Origin: Dactylorhiza incarnata
Taxonomy: Eukaryota; Streptophyta; Magnoliopsida; Asparagales; Orchidaceae
Direction of reading: 5' to 3'
DNA length: 64,000 nucleotides
NCBI GenBank assembly: GCA_033032865.1
Contig: JAWHQI010000267.1
Span: 514,501 to 578,500, forward strand
Below the pieces are notes generated by a model. That model was given only the letters and a program-made list of their open reading frames with translations, was not told the origin of the DNA and did no database searches. The translations under genes were made by a program, and so were the position numbers. Shown here piece by piece: positions 9,275-21,400 of this stretch; position 1 is the stretch's first letter; each line of letters opens with the position of its first letter.

Positions 9275-10640
9275 TGATACGCCCGCGAAAGGTGTATATA
9301 AATACGCAAGTGCACGTGCTGTACAAGTAATAAAATGATGAGAAAGTGATCGTTCCCACGAGGAAGTGCTTAACTTAGTGCTCACAAATATTAATTCTGC
9401 CTTTTCTCTAAATTCAAGCAAGTAATAATGATTGGCAGAGATGACTTAACAATTCAAAAGAAACAATTACAATTCTAATTACGGTTACTTAAATACTTTT
9501 ACTTCACTTGGACAGATAGTCTCACATGTGATTTTCCCTTGCTATGATGACAACCAATAAAAGTGATAATTCATGAAGTATTAATGATTCTCTTGCAGCG
9601 ATTCTAAATTGGATAACTTTATCTCTCGATCTCCATTATCCGCTTATCCCAAATCCTCTAGTCGTCTCCAACTTAGATGAAATTAGAATAACATAAAGTG
9701 CTAGAATCATGGTTGCTAATTCAAGAGGAGATCTCTCTCTCTCTCTTGGAATTATATTAAGATTTATGATACACTTTCAACGCTCCTCTCTCGAATCTCG
9801 CGATGAAGTATAAATACGGAAGTTTGGTTAAACACTACACGACTCCTCTCTCGAATATCGTCGTGGAAACAACGTTCATCTATCCCGACTCATCTCTCGA
9901 ATTTTTGCCAAGCACTTTAAAGATGAAACTTAAACCAAAGTCCCTAGAATAAATCATAAATTTAATAAAGATCAACATCAACACATTCACAAATTATAAA
10001 TGAAAATCAAGTCATCATCACAACTAAGGTACTTCACACATGCAAGACTTAGGAAATTAGTTCATGAAGGAAGAGAGAAATAGCAAATCAAAGTAGATCT
10101 TACTAGACATGATTAAGGAAATCAAAAACGATATAGGAATGTTTTTAGACTCAGATCTTTCTCCTTAGTGATGGTCCAAGCCTCCTTTCTCCAAGCCCTA
10201 GCCGGATTCTTCCAAAGGAAGAAGACCTCCAAGTTCTCTCTCCTTCTTCTTCAAGTTCTCCCCAAGAATCATCTTCTCTTTTTCAGTAATTTTCGTGCTC
10301 TTAACTCCCTTTCCAAAACTGAAGGGATGCCTCCTTTGGAATTACACGTAGGCGCCTCTTTTTAAAATTCAAAATCTGAATTTCGTCGCCACGTTGCAAC
10401 CTGCTAATTTTTGGCGTTGCAACCTATTTTCTGCATCAGCAATAAATGATTCATTGCTTCCCCAACTTGAATCCTTTGACCAATCTTAGATAGAAAACCA
10501 TGGAAAATGACCGAAATTAGTCCAATATTGATTAATAAGATATTTAAACATATTTTCTATAATTGGGGATTATTTTCCTCTTTTTAGTGAAAATTAGAAT
10601 AAAATAAGTAGAGAAATAACTTCCTTTTGGGAAGTTATCA
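9275..10640 (-). repeat. 3' LTR of Athila element
   Basis: This is a 1366-bp LTR, the partner of 20036-21395. The differences include a longer CT microsatellite (near 9730) and scattered substitutions. On the minus strand it starts TGATAACTTCCC at 10640 and ends GCGGGCGTATCA at 9275. The target duplication CTCAC lies at 9270-9274. Confidence 0.95.
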
Positions 10641-10690
10641 CTCCACCACACTTAAACAATTGCTAGTCCCTAGCAATGAAATAATCCAAA
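10641..10690 (-). other. Polypurine tract region of Athila (copy adjacent to the 3' LTR)
   Basis: On the minus strand the sequence TAGCAATTGTTTAAGTGTGG, then TGGAG, abuts the 3' LTR. AAGTGTGGTGGAG is the purine-rich priming tract expected for plus-strand DNA synthesis. A near copy lies 1.1 kb upstream at about 11777-11820. Confidence 0.65.
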
Positions 10691-11112
10691 TAAAATCTGA
10701 ATGGAGAGCTAATATTACGAAGCAAACTCAAATAACCTCACATCCTTGCGAAATGAATAAACCTACAATTCAACGAGAGTTCACCCATTACAAATCCGTT
10801 AGCTTGATACAAGATAAGGCTCAATTAAGAATTCTAGTGTCGTGCGCGCCTTTCTTCTAAAATTGTTTACTCCCATTTCACATTTTCACTTGGACTCCTG
10901 CATTAATAGGAAGGGATGAGATTATGCTAATTCATTGATTTAACCTTCCCATAAGTTAGTAGTTCAACTGAAAGTAGGACTGACGTTGGCTTGAGTGGAA
11001 GTGTATGGATAGCTTTTTATACGAGGGTGACATTTCCTAGTTGACGATCTTAACAATTTACCACATTATGGTGTCCATTGCTCGATTTGTGTTCACATTT
11101 CCACTTACTTCG

Positions 11113-11376
11113 TAGTTGGGATCATTCCGAGTATAGATATACACACCCAGGCCACATATCACTATGATGTTTCTAATTAAACTCTTTTTAGCTCTTATCA
11201 TAGTTGGGATCATTCCAGGCATGTCTAAATATACCTAGGCCGCATATCACTATGACTCACACATTTGGCATCTTTTATAATTTCATCACAGTTGGGATCG
11301 TTCCAAGTATGTCTAACTATACCCAGGCCACATATCACTACGAAGTTTACTCATTTCTTTTCTTTTAGTTTTATAA
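11113..11376 (-). repeat. 88-bp tandem repeat, three diverged copies, in Athila 3' region
   Basis: Units start at 11113, 11201 and 11289. The first about 55 bases are well conserved (AGTTGGGATCATTCC, then CCAGGCCACATATCACTA) and the rest is AT-rich and diverged. They lie in the noncoding stretch between the third ORF and the 3' LTR. Confidence 0.85.
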
Positions 11377-12370
11377 ACTTCGACTCCCATAAGTGGATAA
11401 ATTACTAAAATACATCAAGTAGGAAAAAAATACGAAAATGGAACATGAAATAGTGTGTATCAAAATGCAAGGCTCAAACTCTATTATTGTAGTGGATGAT
11501 CACAATGGATAGACTAACTAAACTCATGTTTTGGCTAAAATCGTTGACTTAGCCCATGCTCACCCATCCGTTATAATTCAGAAGTTTATATAAAAATACT
11601 ACTAGAGAGTAAACACATTCAAAGAAAGTTGTGCATAACACTTAAAAAAAATAATTTTTCGCTAACCTCAAATTCATGAGTTAAGCTCTCAAAAATTGAT
11701 TGGTCCTACCATTTGATTATCATAAAGATGAGATTAAATGGTTTGAATAAGCCCTCATAAAAATAGGAGGGGTTATGCACCCCACCAACACTTAAACCAT
11801 TGCTAGTCCCTAGCAACGATCTCAATGAAAATTGAAAAGAGGAAATAATTAACAATTTAACGATGCAAGAAATAGGACAATGAGAAAGCAAATACTCCCC
11901 TCAAATCTTTCTGCATGTTGCTTTGCAAGCTCCCAAGAAATTCATAGTCCATGAGTTCTTTGTTCGACTCATTCCCGGTCAAGGATAACAGGGCTTGTAA
12001 GAGTTCATTAAATCTGCAAGTAGCATCACGGAACCAAATACAAGCATAATCATAATAAAGGAGCAGTGTATGGAAAGAATTTAACATTAGCACTGGGCAC
12101 TTGATTGAGTCATATCTCAGCAAAACAGTTCGAGCCACTAAGGTAAGGGAATGCTAGTAATAAAGTAAACAGGGTATAATGTAAAACTGTAGCATAAATA
12201 TCTGACAACATAATTAAAATAAAACATCATCCAACAACATCATTCAAAAGGCTGCATAATATCCAACAACATAATCAAAATAAAACGTAATCAAACGAAC
12301 ATGATTCAAACGGAAACATAATAACCCTTTCCAGTTCAAAAGAAAACTAGGATAACTGAACAACTACCGC
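11377..12370 (-). other. Noncoding 3' region of Athila with a second PPT-like motif
   Basis: No coding potential is visible. At about 11777-11820 the minus strand repeats the sequence next to the 3' LTR (TAGCAATGGTTTAAGTGTTG, then GTGGGG). The rest is AT-rich with simple repeats of a CCAACAACAT motif around 12200-12290. Confidence 0.6.
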
Positions 12371-13609
12371 CTACTCGCTGCCGTCTTCCTCCATCTCGTC
12401 TTCATCCTCCTCGGGCTCTTCGTCATCGTCATCTTCAGAATTAGACACAGCATCATCAATGTCATCCTCTTCATAGGCAGTATCCAACCTTTCCCGACCT
12501 TTAGTCATCAGATAGTCTCTCTTGTCAAAGTTATTTGAGTAGGGATAACTTGGGACCGGCATTGGGAGTTTAGCCTTGTACATGAGCTGAGCGAGTACAT
12601 TACACGCGTAATCTAGTCGGGCATCAAAATAACAATGCTCATGTCATTGGTACGTCTTCATGTACTTCGTATCCTGCAAACATAGAACGCTAGCCTGCTC
12701 TGGGTTGCCTTCATTTAGAGTGATTGACTCCGGAGATCCTGGAGGTGGCCTTGTGTATTGCCCCTTTAGAACTGATTTCATTCTTTCATTTTGCTTCTTC
12801 GGGGACTCATCCGCGACCTTAATATTTTTCTCTATCACCGTCACCGTGATATGATGGCCCACCTGTGCAACTGCGTCTCCACTGCTTACCTCTACACCTG
12901 CACTCTTGCACAGCTCGATAATCAAGGTAGGGAACCATAGGTGCTTCACATTTTCTTCCCCTACCTTCTTCCGGATGCTATCATGCACTAATTGACCAAC
13001 ATTAAACTTAATTCCCTTTAGGATACCATAAATGAGGGAGATACGCTCGAAAGATACAACGTTTGCGTGCCTTGTGGGCAAGATACCTGCATTAATAATC
13101 AATAGCCACACCTTCGCTTCTCGGGATAAGCACTGAGACCTCAATGCCTTTTTTGATTTTAAAACCCAATCCGGCTTCATACCATCACAAACTACTGCAA
13201 CGATTTCTTCCAGTGTGGTTGTGGGCTGCACTACTTCATATGGATTAATCTCATTGTCGTGCAAGTCGAACATGTCATTGATAGCCTTGGGGGAAAAGTT
13301 GATCATGCGGCCACGAACCAAAATATTGTCTCCCTTAGTGAACCTAGCATTAACATAAAACTCGTAGACCCAATGATACACTGCCTCACATCTTGGGTGG
13401 CATAAACCTTCCCAACCTAACTTGTGGATTAGGTCTTCATAAGCTATCCGCCAACCCCAGAACTCCATTTTGAATCCCCTTTCATGAATAAATGGTATGG
13501 ATAGGAGGGTTTCACAGAACTGTTGCGCCTCAGTGTTTACAAATTTAGCATCACCCTTGTGAGCCACGATTTTCCCCTTCCCCCTCTTCACCTTTCCTTT
13601 TGATGACAT
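12371..13609 (-). pseudogene. Athila third ORF, putative plant transposon protein (Transposase_32-like)
   Basis: The start is taken at the ATG at 13609 (MSSKGKVKRGKGKIV); the frame is open upstream to 13687. The N-terminus is basic. It is followed by FIHERGFKMEFWG, GWEGLCHP, VYEFYVNARF, ILVRGRMINFSPKAINDMF and a C-terminal acidic tail (DDDDEEPEEDEDEMEEDGSE). The pattern matches the plant domain often named putative plant transposon protein, found downstream of integrase in Athila-like elements. One in-frame TGA (12644-12646) interrupts about 413 codons. No signal peptide or membrane segment is obvious, so an envelope role is not supported. Function is unknown. Confidence 0.75.
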
Positions 13610-14523
13610 GTCTTCACCCAAAAGAGAAGAACGAAAATAAATACAAGACCTAAAGGATCGCAAACAACATAGCACAAAGCATAGCAAAATGGTAATCGGT
13701 ACAGGAAACTGAAGGTGCGACGGTTGTTACCTAATGGATCGTTGAGAGCCGTGGGAGTCGCAGTCGAGACGCGGGAGTAGGAGAAAAAATGCAGCCCTTA
13801 AGGTTGGTGGAGGAAGTCGACGCCGGTACGCCGTCGATTTCGTGATTTCTGCTCCGCGAAGATGCTCCCCCCTGCTGTGCAGTGCTCGCTTGCGCCAAGT
13901 CCCCGCTGTGCAGCGCTCGCGTGCCCTAATATTTCGAAATCGGGGCTGGCGTTTTATTATAGTGCAGCAAATGGCGCCCGGTTCAACTGGACCGGCGCCC
14001 GCCCTTTCATGTTTATTTGAAACAATCGACCGGTTCAACTGAACCGGTAGCGCCTTTTCATTTCTTATTCTCCCACCGAGCCTAGCCGGTTGCAACGCGT
14101 GATTTCCCTGCGTTGCAACGCGGTATCCAAACTGCCAGAAATTAAAGCTACCACTGAGCCCAGCATGATGTAACACGCATAATTTTTGCGTTGCAACGCG
14201 GAATCTAAACTGCCAGAAATTAAAGTTACCACCGAGCCTAGCATGTTGCAACGCGCAAAATTTTTGCGTTGCAACCTAAATTCTGGAAAATTTCTTTCTA
14301 AAATTATTTACTACCAAGATCCACTTTGCATTTTCATACCATTTTCCTGATTTCTGGTGCAGATTTTCTCTCTTCCATCACCTATTTTCCTCAAATTGAT
14401 AAAGAAAAACATAAAACAAACAATCCTAACTAAAAACGATAGAAAATAACGGAGATGATGAGTTGCCTTCCACCTAGCGCCTCGTTTAAAACGTCCCGGC
14501 CGGACGCTTTCCCTATTTCATTT
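13610..14523 (-). other. Spacer between integrase and third ORF of Athila
   Basis: The spacer is noncoding and about 0.9 kb long. It contains the 78-bp tandem repeat at 14073-14283. The 174-codon open frame 14251-13727 runs through that repeat and has no recognisable domain; I do not consider it a gene. Confidence 0.55.
14073..14283 (-). repeat. 78-79-bp tandem repeat, about 2.6 copies
   Basis: Units begin at 14073, 14152 and 14230. Each carries GAGCC(T/C)AGC, a GTTGCAACGCG motif and AACTGCCAGAAATTAAAG. The GTTGCAAC core also appears twice in each Athila LTR (near 10395 and 10420), hinting that the motif is spread through the element. Confidence 0.85.
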
Positions 14524-15570
14524 TCATCTGAAGGTTAATACCATCGCCTTGCGCTGGTCACTACCTTCATAATACTCTTTCAACCTTTGTCCATTTACTT
14601 TAAACTTGGATCCGTCTCTCTCATTACAAATCGTGATTACTCCAAACGGATATACCTCTTCCACCCGAAAAGGTCCAGACCATCGTGACTTCAATTTTCC
14701 CGGGAATAATCTCAGTCGTGAGTTAAACAGGAGGACGAGCTGCCCTTTTTTGAACTCCTTTCTTCGCAGCCTCAAATCATGCCATTTCTTCGTCCTTTCC
14801 TTGTACAACCTAGCATTTTCCTACGCATTAGATCTGATCTCCTCCAGTTCGTTCAAATGAAAAATTCTGTTCTTGCCCGCTTCTTGGAGATCGAAATTCA
14901 ACCTTTTTATTGCCCAATATGCTTTGTGCTCGAATTCGACTGGAAGATGACATGATTTTCCATAAATCATTTTATACGGGGTTAGGCCTATCGAGGTTTT
15001 AAATGCCGTCCTATATGCCCATAATGCCTCGTTTAGTTTTTGTGACCAATCCTTACGAGTTGCGCTTACCGTTTTTTCTAGGATTGATTTTATCTCTCTA
15101 TTAGAAACTTCAGCCAAACCATTTGTTTGAGGATGGTATGCAAGGGCGACTTTGTGTGTGACTCCATATTTTTTTAGGAGCGATTTAAATTGAGTATTAC
15201 AAAAATGTGCCCCACCGTCACTTATTATGGCTCTGGGTGTACCGAATCTAGAAAAAATATTAGCCTTAAGAAATTTTAGTACAACCTTAGCATCATTCTT
15301 CGGTGTGGCTATAGCTTCTATCCACTTCGAGACATAATCCACAGCTAAAAGTATATAAAGATTTCCATTTGAGTTAACAAATGAGCCCATGAAATCTAGT
15401 CCCCACACATCAAAGACCTCCACCTCTAGAATATTAGTCATTGGCATGCTATCCCCTCTATTGATGTTACCCGTTCTTTGACATCTATCACAACATTTTG
15501 CGAATCTATGAGCGTCCTTAAATAGTGTTGGCCAATAGAAACCAGCCTCTAAGACTTTTATTGCCGTTCT
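14524..15570 (-). pseudogene. Integrase of Athila element
   Basis: The core reads [19 protein letters not shown] with the first Asp, [11 protein letters not shown] with the second, and [20 protein letters not shown] carrying the Glu of the D,D-35-E triad. The CxxC half of the zinc module ([10 protein letters not shown]) lies just upstream at about 15480, and the His half is in the preceding open stretch. The C-terminal domain follows (KKGQLVLLFNSRLRLFPGKL, WSGPFRV). The frame is continuous except for TAG codons at 15571-15573 and 14821-14823 (SNA*ENARLYKER). It is close to functional but nonsense-mutated. Confidence 0.9.
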
Positions 15571-15573
15571 CTA

Positions 15574-17489
15574 TCCCATAAAGTGTCCACCATAAGGTGA
15601 AGCGTGACAGTTCGCTAGGATACCTTGTACTTCTACCTCGGGGATGCATCTGCGGATCACTTGGTCAGCACAAATCTTAAATAGATACGGATCATCCCAG
15701 ATGTAAGATTTCACCTGGTCGAGAAACCTTTTTCTTCGTTGATAGTCCATGTCTGGGGGAAATACATTGCTCACTATGTAGTTCACAATGTCTGCATAAC
15801 ATGGCATACTCGCCTCAGATATTGTCAGCAACCGCTCATCAGGAAAATTCTCTCTAATCTCTATGTCCACATCTTTCTCACACTCATACTCTAGACGTGA
15901 TAGGTGGTCTGCTACCGGATTCTCCGCTCCCTTACGATCCTTAATCTCTAAGTCGAACTCTTGCAAGAGGAGAACCCACCTAATCAATCTAGGTTTAGCG
16001 TCTTTTTTCTCCACTAAAAACCGAATCGCTGCATGGTCCGTATAAACAATCACCTTAGAAGCTACCAAGTAGGAACGAAAATTGTCAAAAGCGAAAACGA
16101 CTGCTAATAACTCCTTCTCGGTAGTTGTGTAGTTTACTTGTGCATCAATCAGCGTCTTGCTAGCATAGTAAATTGTGTGAAAGACCTTGTCACGCATTTG
16201 CCCTAAAACCGCGCCCACAGCAAAGTTGCTAGCATCGCACATAATGGTGAATGGTAAAGACCAATCGGGTGAAATAATAATGGGTGAAGAAATCAGACTT
16301 TGCTTCAAAGAGTGAAAGGCGGCTAGACATTCCTCATCAAAGTTAAAATGTGAATCTTTTTCTAATAAATGACTTAGTGGCTTAGAGATTTTAGAAAAAT
16401 CTTTAATGAAACGACGGTAGAAGCCGGCGTGTCCTAAAAAACTTTGCACGCCCTTAACATTAGTTGGTGGGGGGCAATTTCTCTATAACCTCTGTCTTTG
16501 CCCGATCTACTTCCAATCCCTTCTTTGACACCTTGTGTCCTAAAACAATTCCTTCTTTGACCATAAGGTGACATTTTTCCCAATTTAGGATCAAATTGGT
16601 TTGAATGCACCTATCCAAAGCTTTCTTCAACACTTTCAGACATTCATCAAACGATCTCCCAAATACTGAAAAATCATCCATAAAGACTTCGATGCCCTCA
16701 TCAATCAGATCAGTAAAAATAGCGATCATGTAGCGCTGGAATGTGTCAGGAGCGTTACACAATCCAAAAGGGCATTTTCCTAAATGCAAATGTCCCAAAA
16801 GGACAGGTGAAGGTAGTCTTCTCTTGATCCTCGGGAGCTACCATGATTTGATTATACCCCGAGTAACCATCTAAGAAACAGAAATACTCATTTCCTGCTA
16901 ACCTATCAAGAACCTGATCGAGGAATGGAAGTGGGAAATGATCTTTCCTAGTCGCTTTATTTAACTTTCGATAATCCATACAAATCCGCCATCCAGTTAC
17001 CGTTCTAGTGGGGATCAACTTGTTTCTCTCATTCTTAACTACCGTAATGCCCCCCTTCTTTGGTACACATTGAACAGGACTTACCCACCGGCTGTCGGAG
17101 ATAGGATAAATAATACCCGCATCCAACCATTTGATTATCTCCGTCTTGACCACTTCTTTCATTGGTAGGCTAAGTCTTCGTTGGGGTTCAACTGACTCTT
17201 TTGCTTCTTCTTCTAAAAGAATTTTGTGCATACAAATTGAGGGACTTATCCCTCTAATATCTGCAATGGTCCAACCCATTGCCCCTTTATACTCACGAAG
17301 AACCTCAAGCAATTTCTCTTCATTTTCTTTAACTAAAGATGCATCAATAATAACCGGTAGTGTGTTATCCTCACCTAGAAAAACATACTTTAAGTTTTCG
17401 GGTAGCGGTTTCAATTCAAGCGTACGTGGCTCTAAGATAGAAGGCTTCATGACCTTAGACTCACTTGGTCTACTTATTAACTCAAACAT
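15574..17489 (-). pseudogene. Reverse transcriptase and RNase H of Athila element
   Basis: The RT spans 17489-16460: QRRLSLPMKEVVKTEI, GWRICMDYRKLNKATRKDHF, FLDGYSGYNQIMVAP and the catalytic FMDDFSVFG (about 16690). RNase H follows in 16449-15574 with [28 protein letters not shown] and [10 protein letters not shown], and the integrase zinc-binding histidines ([10 protein letters not shown]) close the piece. Two single-base insertions break it: an extra T in a TTTT run near 16770 and an extra C in a run near 16475. Otherwise conservation is high, in keeping with the similar LTRs. Confidence 0.92.
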
Positions 17490-17518
17490 GTTAACATTTG
17501 GTATATGCTCATAAATAC

Positions 17519-18397
17519 TTAAAGCTTAAATTCTACAGTTCCCGTTAAGTCTGGGTCCTCTTCAATTTCTTCATTTGTTAACACACTCAGGATTTTACGC
17601 TCCCAATCATTCTCATCATACATCATACGTGTAGGGGCATTCATTTCCTCAATGGAGAAACACTCCTCCTTATCATCCGGAAATTTCATAGCTTTGAGGA
17701 TGTTGAATGTCACATTCTCATCATTAACTCTCATCGTAAGCTCACCCTCCTGGACGTCAATGAGTGTTCGTCCGGTGGCCAAGAATGGTCTACCAAGAAT
17801 GATGGGGACATCCTTGTCCTCATCCATATCAAGTACCACAAAATCAGCGGGGAAGATGAATTTATCCACCTTAACCAACACGTCCTCTACAATTCCCTTG
17901 GGAAATGCTAGAGACCTATCAGCCAACTGTAGAGTCAGAGATGTAGGTGTGATCTCCCCTAAACCAAACTTCTTATAGATAGATAATGTCATCAGGTTGA
18001 TGCTCGCCCCAAGGTCACATAGAGCTCTCCCAACAAACTTTAAACCGATAGAACAAGGAATTGTGAAGCTACCAGGGTCCTTAAGCTTGGGTGGCAACTT
18101 CTTCTGCAATATAGCACTACACTCCTCAGTCAACGCCACTATCTCTTTATCAACAAACTTTCTTTTCTTTGCCAAGATATCCTTCATAAACTTGACATAA
18201 CTAGGCATTTGCTCAAGAGCCTCAGCAAATGGGATATTTATAGTTAACTTTTTGAAAATCTCCATAAACTTTTGGAATTGTATGTCAAGTTTGGATTTAG
18301 CAAGTCTAGACGGAAATGGGGGTGGTGGATAGACTACTTCTTTCTTTTGATTTAATTTCTCTTTTTGTTTCTCTCCCACCTCATTTTTCTCACCCAA
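17519..18397 (-). pseudogene. Aspartic protease region of Athila element
   Basis: About 292 open codons include RALCDLGASINLMTLSIYKK, the Athila-style protease active site (D-L-G-A in place of D-S/T-G), and DVPIILGRPFLATGRTLIDV near the end. The N-terminal Lys/Pro-rich part (VYPPPPFPSRLAKSK) links to Gag. A frameshift near 18400 separates it from gag and another near 17500 from RT. The D-L-G-A form is normal for the lineage as far as I know. Confidence 0.85.
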
Positions 18398-18408
18398 CTC
18401 GTTCTTCT

Positions 18409-19860
18409 CTAATATGCTCGACCACTTGGCTTCTTACTCGTCTCTTCTTCCCTAACTCTCTCAAGCAACCCCTCCCCACTTGGGATCTCTACACCACTCC
18501 TTAGTGCAATAGTTTTGCAATGATTATTATGATTATCTTTTGTTGGATTGGGTGTGGTATCAGAAGGTAGAGTTCCAATGGGCCTTTGACTTAATGAATT
18601 TGCAAGTTGACCTATAGTAGTTTCTAGTGATCTTAACGATGATTCTATTCCTACCATTTTTGAGCCATACTTTTGGAACATGCCTAAGATAAACTCATCA
18701 GTCATCTTCCTTTGGTTTACTTGTTGGGGTTGAGAGTTGTTATTGATAGGTAGTTGATTCATATTTTGATTAAAACCTTGTGGTTGACTAATCCCTTGAT
18801 TATTCTTCCAGGAAAAATTTGGATGATTTCTCCACTCGGGGTGATAATGATTTGAAAACCCTGGCGGAATTTGTCTTGGTTGCCCTCCCACATAATTTGC
18901 TTCTTCAGTTATTTGATTTAGTTGTTCAACTGTGAGCGGGGCACTAGTTGTAGGGGTTAAAAGTGAATCTAATCTTTTGTTAATTAAATTGAACTGCGAT
19001 GCCATCTGAGCGGCCAAAGAAGTGATTTGGTCCACCTGATGGACTCCCGCTGGATTACTATTAGTTTGTCTCTCGTATGCTTGATAGTTATTGGATGTTA
19101 AGTCTTCTAAGATAGCATACTCGTCTTCAGGATACTTCTTCATTAATGAGCCCCCAGTGGCTCCATCGACTAAAATCATGGTTGCAGTTTGCAGCCCATT
19201 GTAAAATGTGGACACTTGCTGGTGTTGGTGCAACCCATGATGAGGATATTTTCTCAACAGCTCTTTAAAACGCTCTCATGCGTCATAAAGAGTTTCCCTG
19301 TTACCTTGTAAAAATATTGTAATATCTCTTTTCAGTTTTGCAGTCTTAGAGGGTGGAAAATATTTGTTCAGGAACCTATCGACTAGTTCGTCCCATGTGG
19401 TGATACACTCATGTGGTAACGAGTCTAACCAATCCTTAGCTCTACCTTCTAAAGAGAACGGAAATGCTCTCAACAGGATTGCATCTTTCGATGCTCCATT
19501 GAACTTAAACATATCGCAAATTGCTAAGAAGGTTCGTAAGTGGGAATTTGCATCTTCATGACCTAAACCTCCAAACTTATTATTTTGTACTTGTTGCATA
19601 ATTAGCGGGTCCATTTTAAAATTATTAGCAGCGATTACTGGTCGAGTAATGCTGAAGTGCAAACCTCCCCTTAGAGGTGTGTTATACTCGTGACAGGTCA
19701 TACGTGGTGCTGGAGGTTGGACATTTTGATCCACCTGACCATCATTATTATTAGCATTAATTGGTGGAGGGTTATCCATCGCAGGATGAATAATATTGAC
19801 AACTCTAAAGCCTCTCCTGTTTTGTCTACAGGCACGCTCAATTTCAGAATTCAACCGCAA
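18409..19860 (-). pseudogene. Gag of Athila element
   Basis: The N-terminal part is AANNFKMDPLIMQQVQNNKF, FGGLGHEDANSHLRTFL and LRAFPFSLEGRAKDWLDSLP, the retrotransposon Gag core. The C-terminal part is rich in Asn and Gln (GFNQNMNQLPINNNSQPQQ). One in-frame TGA at 19276-19278 replaces the conserved Trp in YDA-W-ERFKELL. No zinc knuckle is seen. Upstream is the leader and primer-binding site at 20012-20029. Confidence 0.88.
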
Positions 19861-20011
19861 TAATTATATTTGCCTATATCTGGACATACACTGAACAGTA
19901 CTCAAATAGACAAGTAAATTAAAACAAATAACAAGAACAAACAAATGCTTGATCTCTAAGTACTAAGGTTTCACAAATATTGTGAGAAATAAAACAATAA
20001 ATTAGCGCGCC

Positions 20012-20029
20012 TCCCCGGCAACGGCGCCA
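20012..20029 (-). other. Primer-binding site, tRNA-Asp type (Athila)
   Basis: The plus strand reads TCCCCGGCAACGGCGCCA, identical to the 3' end expected of plant tRNA-Asp. The minus strand therefore carries the 18-base complement TGGCGCCGTTGCCGGGGA, six bases inside the 5' LTR. Confidence 0.93.
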
Positions 20030-20035
20030 AAAACT

Positions 20036-21395
20036 TGATACGCCCGCGAAAGGTGTATATAAATACGCAAGTGCACGTGCCGTACAAGTAATAAAATGAT
20101 GAGAAAGTGATCGTTCCCACGAGGAAGTGCTTATCTTAGTGCTCACAAATATTAATTCTGCCTTTTCTCTAAATTCAAGCAAGTAATAATGATTGGTAGG
20201 GATGACTTAATAATTCAAAAGAAACAATTACAATTCTAATTACGGTTACTTAAATACTTTTACTTCACTTGGACAGATAGTCTCACATGTGATTTTCCCT
20301 TGCTATGATGACAACCAACAAAAGTGATAATTCATGAAGTATTAATGATTCTCTTGCAACGATTCTAAATTGGATAACTTTATCTCTCGATCTCCATTAT
20401 CCGCTTATCCCAAATCCTCTAGTCGTCTCCAACTTAGATGAAATTAGAATAACATAAAGTGCTAGAATCACAGTTGCTAATTCAAGAGGAGATCTCTCTC
20501 TTGGAATTATATTAAGATTTATGATACACTTTCAACGCTCCTCTCTCGAATCTCGCGATGAAGTATAAATACGGAAGTTTGGTTAAACACTACACGACTC
20601 CTCTCTCAAATATCGTCGTGCAAACAACGTTCATCTAGCCCGACTCATCTCTCGAATTTTTGCCAAGCACTTTAAAGATGAAACTTAAACCAAAGTCCCA
20701 AGAATAAATTATAAATTTAATAAAGATCAACATCAACACATTCACAAATTATAAATGAAAATCAAGTTATCATCACAACTAAGGTACTTCACACATGCAA
20801 GACTTAGGAAATTAGTTCATGAAGGAAGAGAGAAATAACAAATCAAAGTAGATCTTACTAGACATGATTAAGGAAATCAAAAATGATGTAGGAATGTTTT
20901 TAGACTCATATCTTTCTCCTTAGTGATGGTCCAAGCCTCCTTTCTCCAAGCCCTAGCCGGATTCTTCCAAAGGAAGAAGACCTCCAAGTTCTCTCTCCTT
21001 CTTCTTCAAGTTCTCCCCAAGAATCATCTTCTCTCTTTCAGTAATTTTCGTGCTCTTAACTCCCTTTCCAAAACTGAAGGGATGCCTCCTTTGGAATTAC
21101 ACGCAGGCGCCTCTTTTTAAAATTCAAAATCTGAATTTCGTCGCCACGTTGCAACCTGCTAATTTTTGGCATTGCAACCTATTTTCTGCATCAGCAATAA
21201 ATGATCCATTGCTTCCCCAACTTGAATCCTTTGACCAATCTTAGATAGAAAACCATGGAAAATGACCGAAATCAGTCCAATATTGATTAATAAGATATTT
21301 AAACATATTTTCTATAATTGGGGATTATTTTCCTCTTTTTAATGAAAATTAGAATAAAATAAGTAGAGAAATAACTTCCTTTTGGGAAGTTATCA
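20036..21395 (-). repeat. 5' LTR of Athila element
   Basis: This is a 1360-bp LTR, the partner of 9275-10640, with ends TGATA/TATCA. The target duplication CTCAC follows at 21396-21400. It lies next to the tRNA-Asp primer site and so defines the element as minus-strand. Confidence 0.95.
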
Positions 21396-21400
21396 CTCAC

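Larger units (their letters stand above)
9275..21395 (-). mobile_element. Athila-type Ty3/gypsy element nested in Tat pol
   Basis: The 12.1-kb element is bounded by LTRs TGATA...TATCA at 9275-10640 and 20036-21395, flanked by an exact 5-bp duplication CTCAC (9270-9274 and 21396-21400). On the minus strand it has a tRNA-Asp primer site, gag, protease, RT, RNase H, integrase and then a third open frame and a long 3' region. Gag (ANNFKMDPLIMQQVQ), RT (RKDHFPLPFLDQVLDRL) and the downstream ORF agree with the Athila lineage. The two LTRs differ at only a small number of positions over about 1.36 kb, so the insertion is moderately recent. Coding regions carry several stops and at least three frameshifts. 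Confidence 0.93.

Noticed and set aside
12371..13687. Athila third ORF as an envelope gene
   Set aside because: No signal peptide or membrane anchor after the preferred start; the sequence matches the plant transposon-associated domain instead. The hydrophobic residues at 13687-13610 lie upstream of that start.
13727..14251. 174-codon minus-strand frame upstream of Athila ORF3
   Set aside because: Covers the 78-bp tandem repeat and shows no domain; it lies in the noncoding spacer after integrase.
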